From: DHVE2 group archaeon
GTDB lineage: Archaea; Thermoplasmatota; Thermoplasmata; Thermoplasmatales; Aciduliprofundaceae
NCBI GenBank assembly: GCA_015520985.1
Contig: WAOY01000025.1
Span: forward strand, 1 to 5,282
DNA: 5,282 nt
Direction: 5' to 3'
Under the pieces are notes generated by a model. The model saw only the letters and a program-made list of their open reading frames with translations. It was not told the origin of the DNA and did not search any database. Below are positions 5,146-5,282 of this stretch, piece after piece; position 1 is the stretch's first letter; each line of letters opens with the position of its first letter. The translations under genes and the position numbers were made by a program.

Positions 5146-5282
5146 TTATTCCATTTTCACCATTCTGTATTTTCCATAGCCTATCAGGACCCTGTAGTAT
5201 CCGCGGAGATTCTCGCAGTTCTCCAGGTCCATCCTGAGCCTATCTATGTTCATGATTTTCAGGGGCGTGGCCACGATTATGA
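5146..5282 (-). CDS. 3' end of an unidentified minus-strand gene (partial)
   Basis: The last 44 complete codons and a TAA stop of a minus-strand reading frame are visible; the start lies beyond the right edge. The peptide begins IIVATPLKIMNIDRLRMDLE and ends GYYRVLIGYGKYRMVKME. It has a buried-strand-like start (IIVATPL), a charged helix (NIDRLRMDLENCENL) and a closing strand pair rich in Tyr, Val and basic residues, so it looks like the compact end of a soluble globular domain. I do not recognise the family. Supporting reality: codon choice (AGG, ATA, CTG) matches the neighbouring genes, the frame stays open to the edge, and its stop sits 3 bp from the sepF stop in a convergent arrangement that leaves no unexplained DNA. 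Confidence 0.72.
   Translation of the reverse strand, partial: IIVATPLKIMNIDRLRMDLENCENLRGYYRVLIGYGKYRMVKME

Overview
This window looks like the chromosome of an archaeon, most plausibly a thermophilic euryarchaeote, perhaps Thermoplasmata-like. The placement is tentative. It rests on four things: a four-subunit archaeal-type 2-oxoacid:ferredoxin oxidoreductase, an archaeal SepF, TATA-like elements at archaeal spacing with GGTGAT ribosome-binding sites or apparently leaderless starts, and frequent AGG/AGA and ATA codons. Every gene looks intact except the two cut by the window edges. I see no mobile element, CRISPR array, RNA gene or long repeat.

Left half, minus strand (1-2441): a tightly packed operon read leftward, gamma (porG), delta (porD), alpha (porA), beta (porB, truncated by the left edge). 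Its products form a thiamine-diphosphate and iron-sulfur enzyme that decarboxylates a 2-oxoacid to its acyl-CoA and passes two electrons to ferredoxin. Active-site motifs in the alpha and beta chains resemble, as I recall them, the branched-chain (VOR) members more than the pyruvate (POR) members, so the substrate is open. Genes are joined by a 2-nt gap or by TGATG stop/start overlaps, each preceded by a strong Shine-Dalgarno sequence. Just upstream lies a small minus-strand gene (72 aa, unknown) with the same 12-nt initiation region as porG.

Right half, mostly plus strand (2779-5142): a six-helix DUF998-like membrane protein, a single-cysteine FAD/NAD(P)H oxidoreductase of the CoA-disulfide reductase / NADH oxidase / sulfur reductase family, and sepF, a cell-division protein that anchors FtsZ. 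The first two have no convincing Shine-Dalgarno sequence and carry TTAAAA exactly 28 nt before the ATG, so their transcripts are probably leaderless. sepF instead has a short leader with GAGGTGGT. At the right edge the 3' end of an unidentified minus-strand gene converges on sepF with 3 bp between stop codons.

The genes do not form one pathway. The oxidoreductase operon and the flavoprotein could both serve ferredoxin/NAD(P)H and sulfur or thiol redox metabolism, but nothing in the sequence links them beyond adjacency. Apart from the small unknown gene and some family-level details, this is an ordinary housekeeping region; I did not find a clearly new system.
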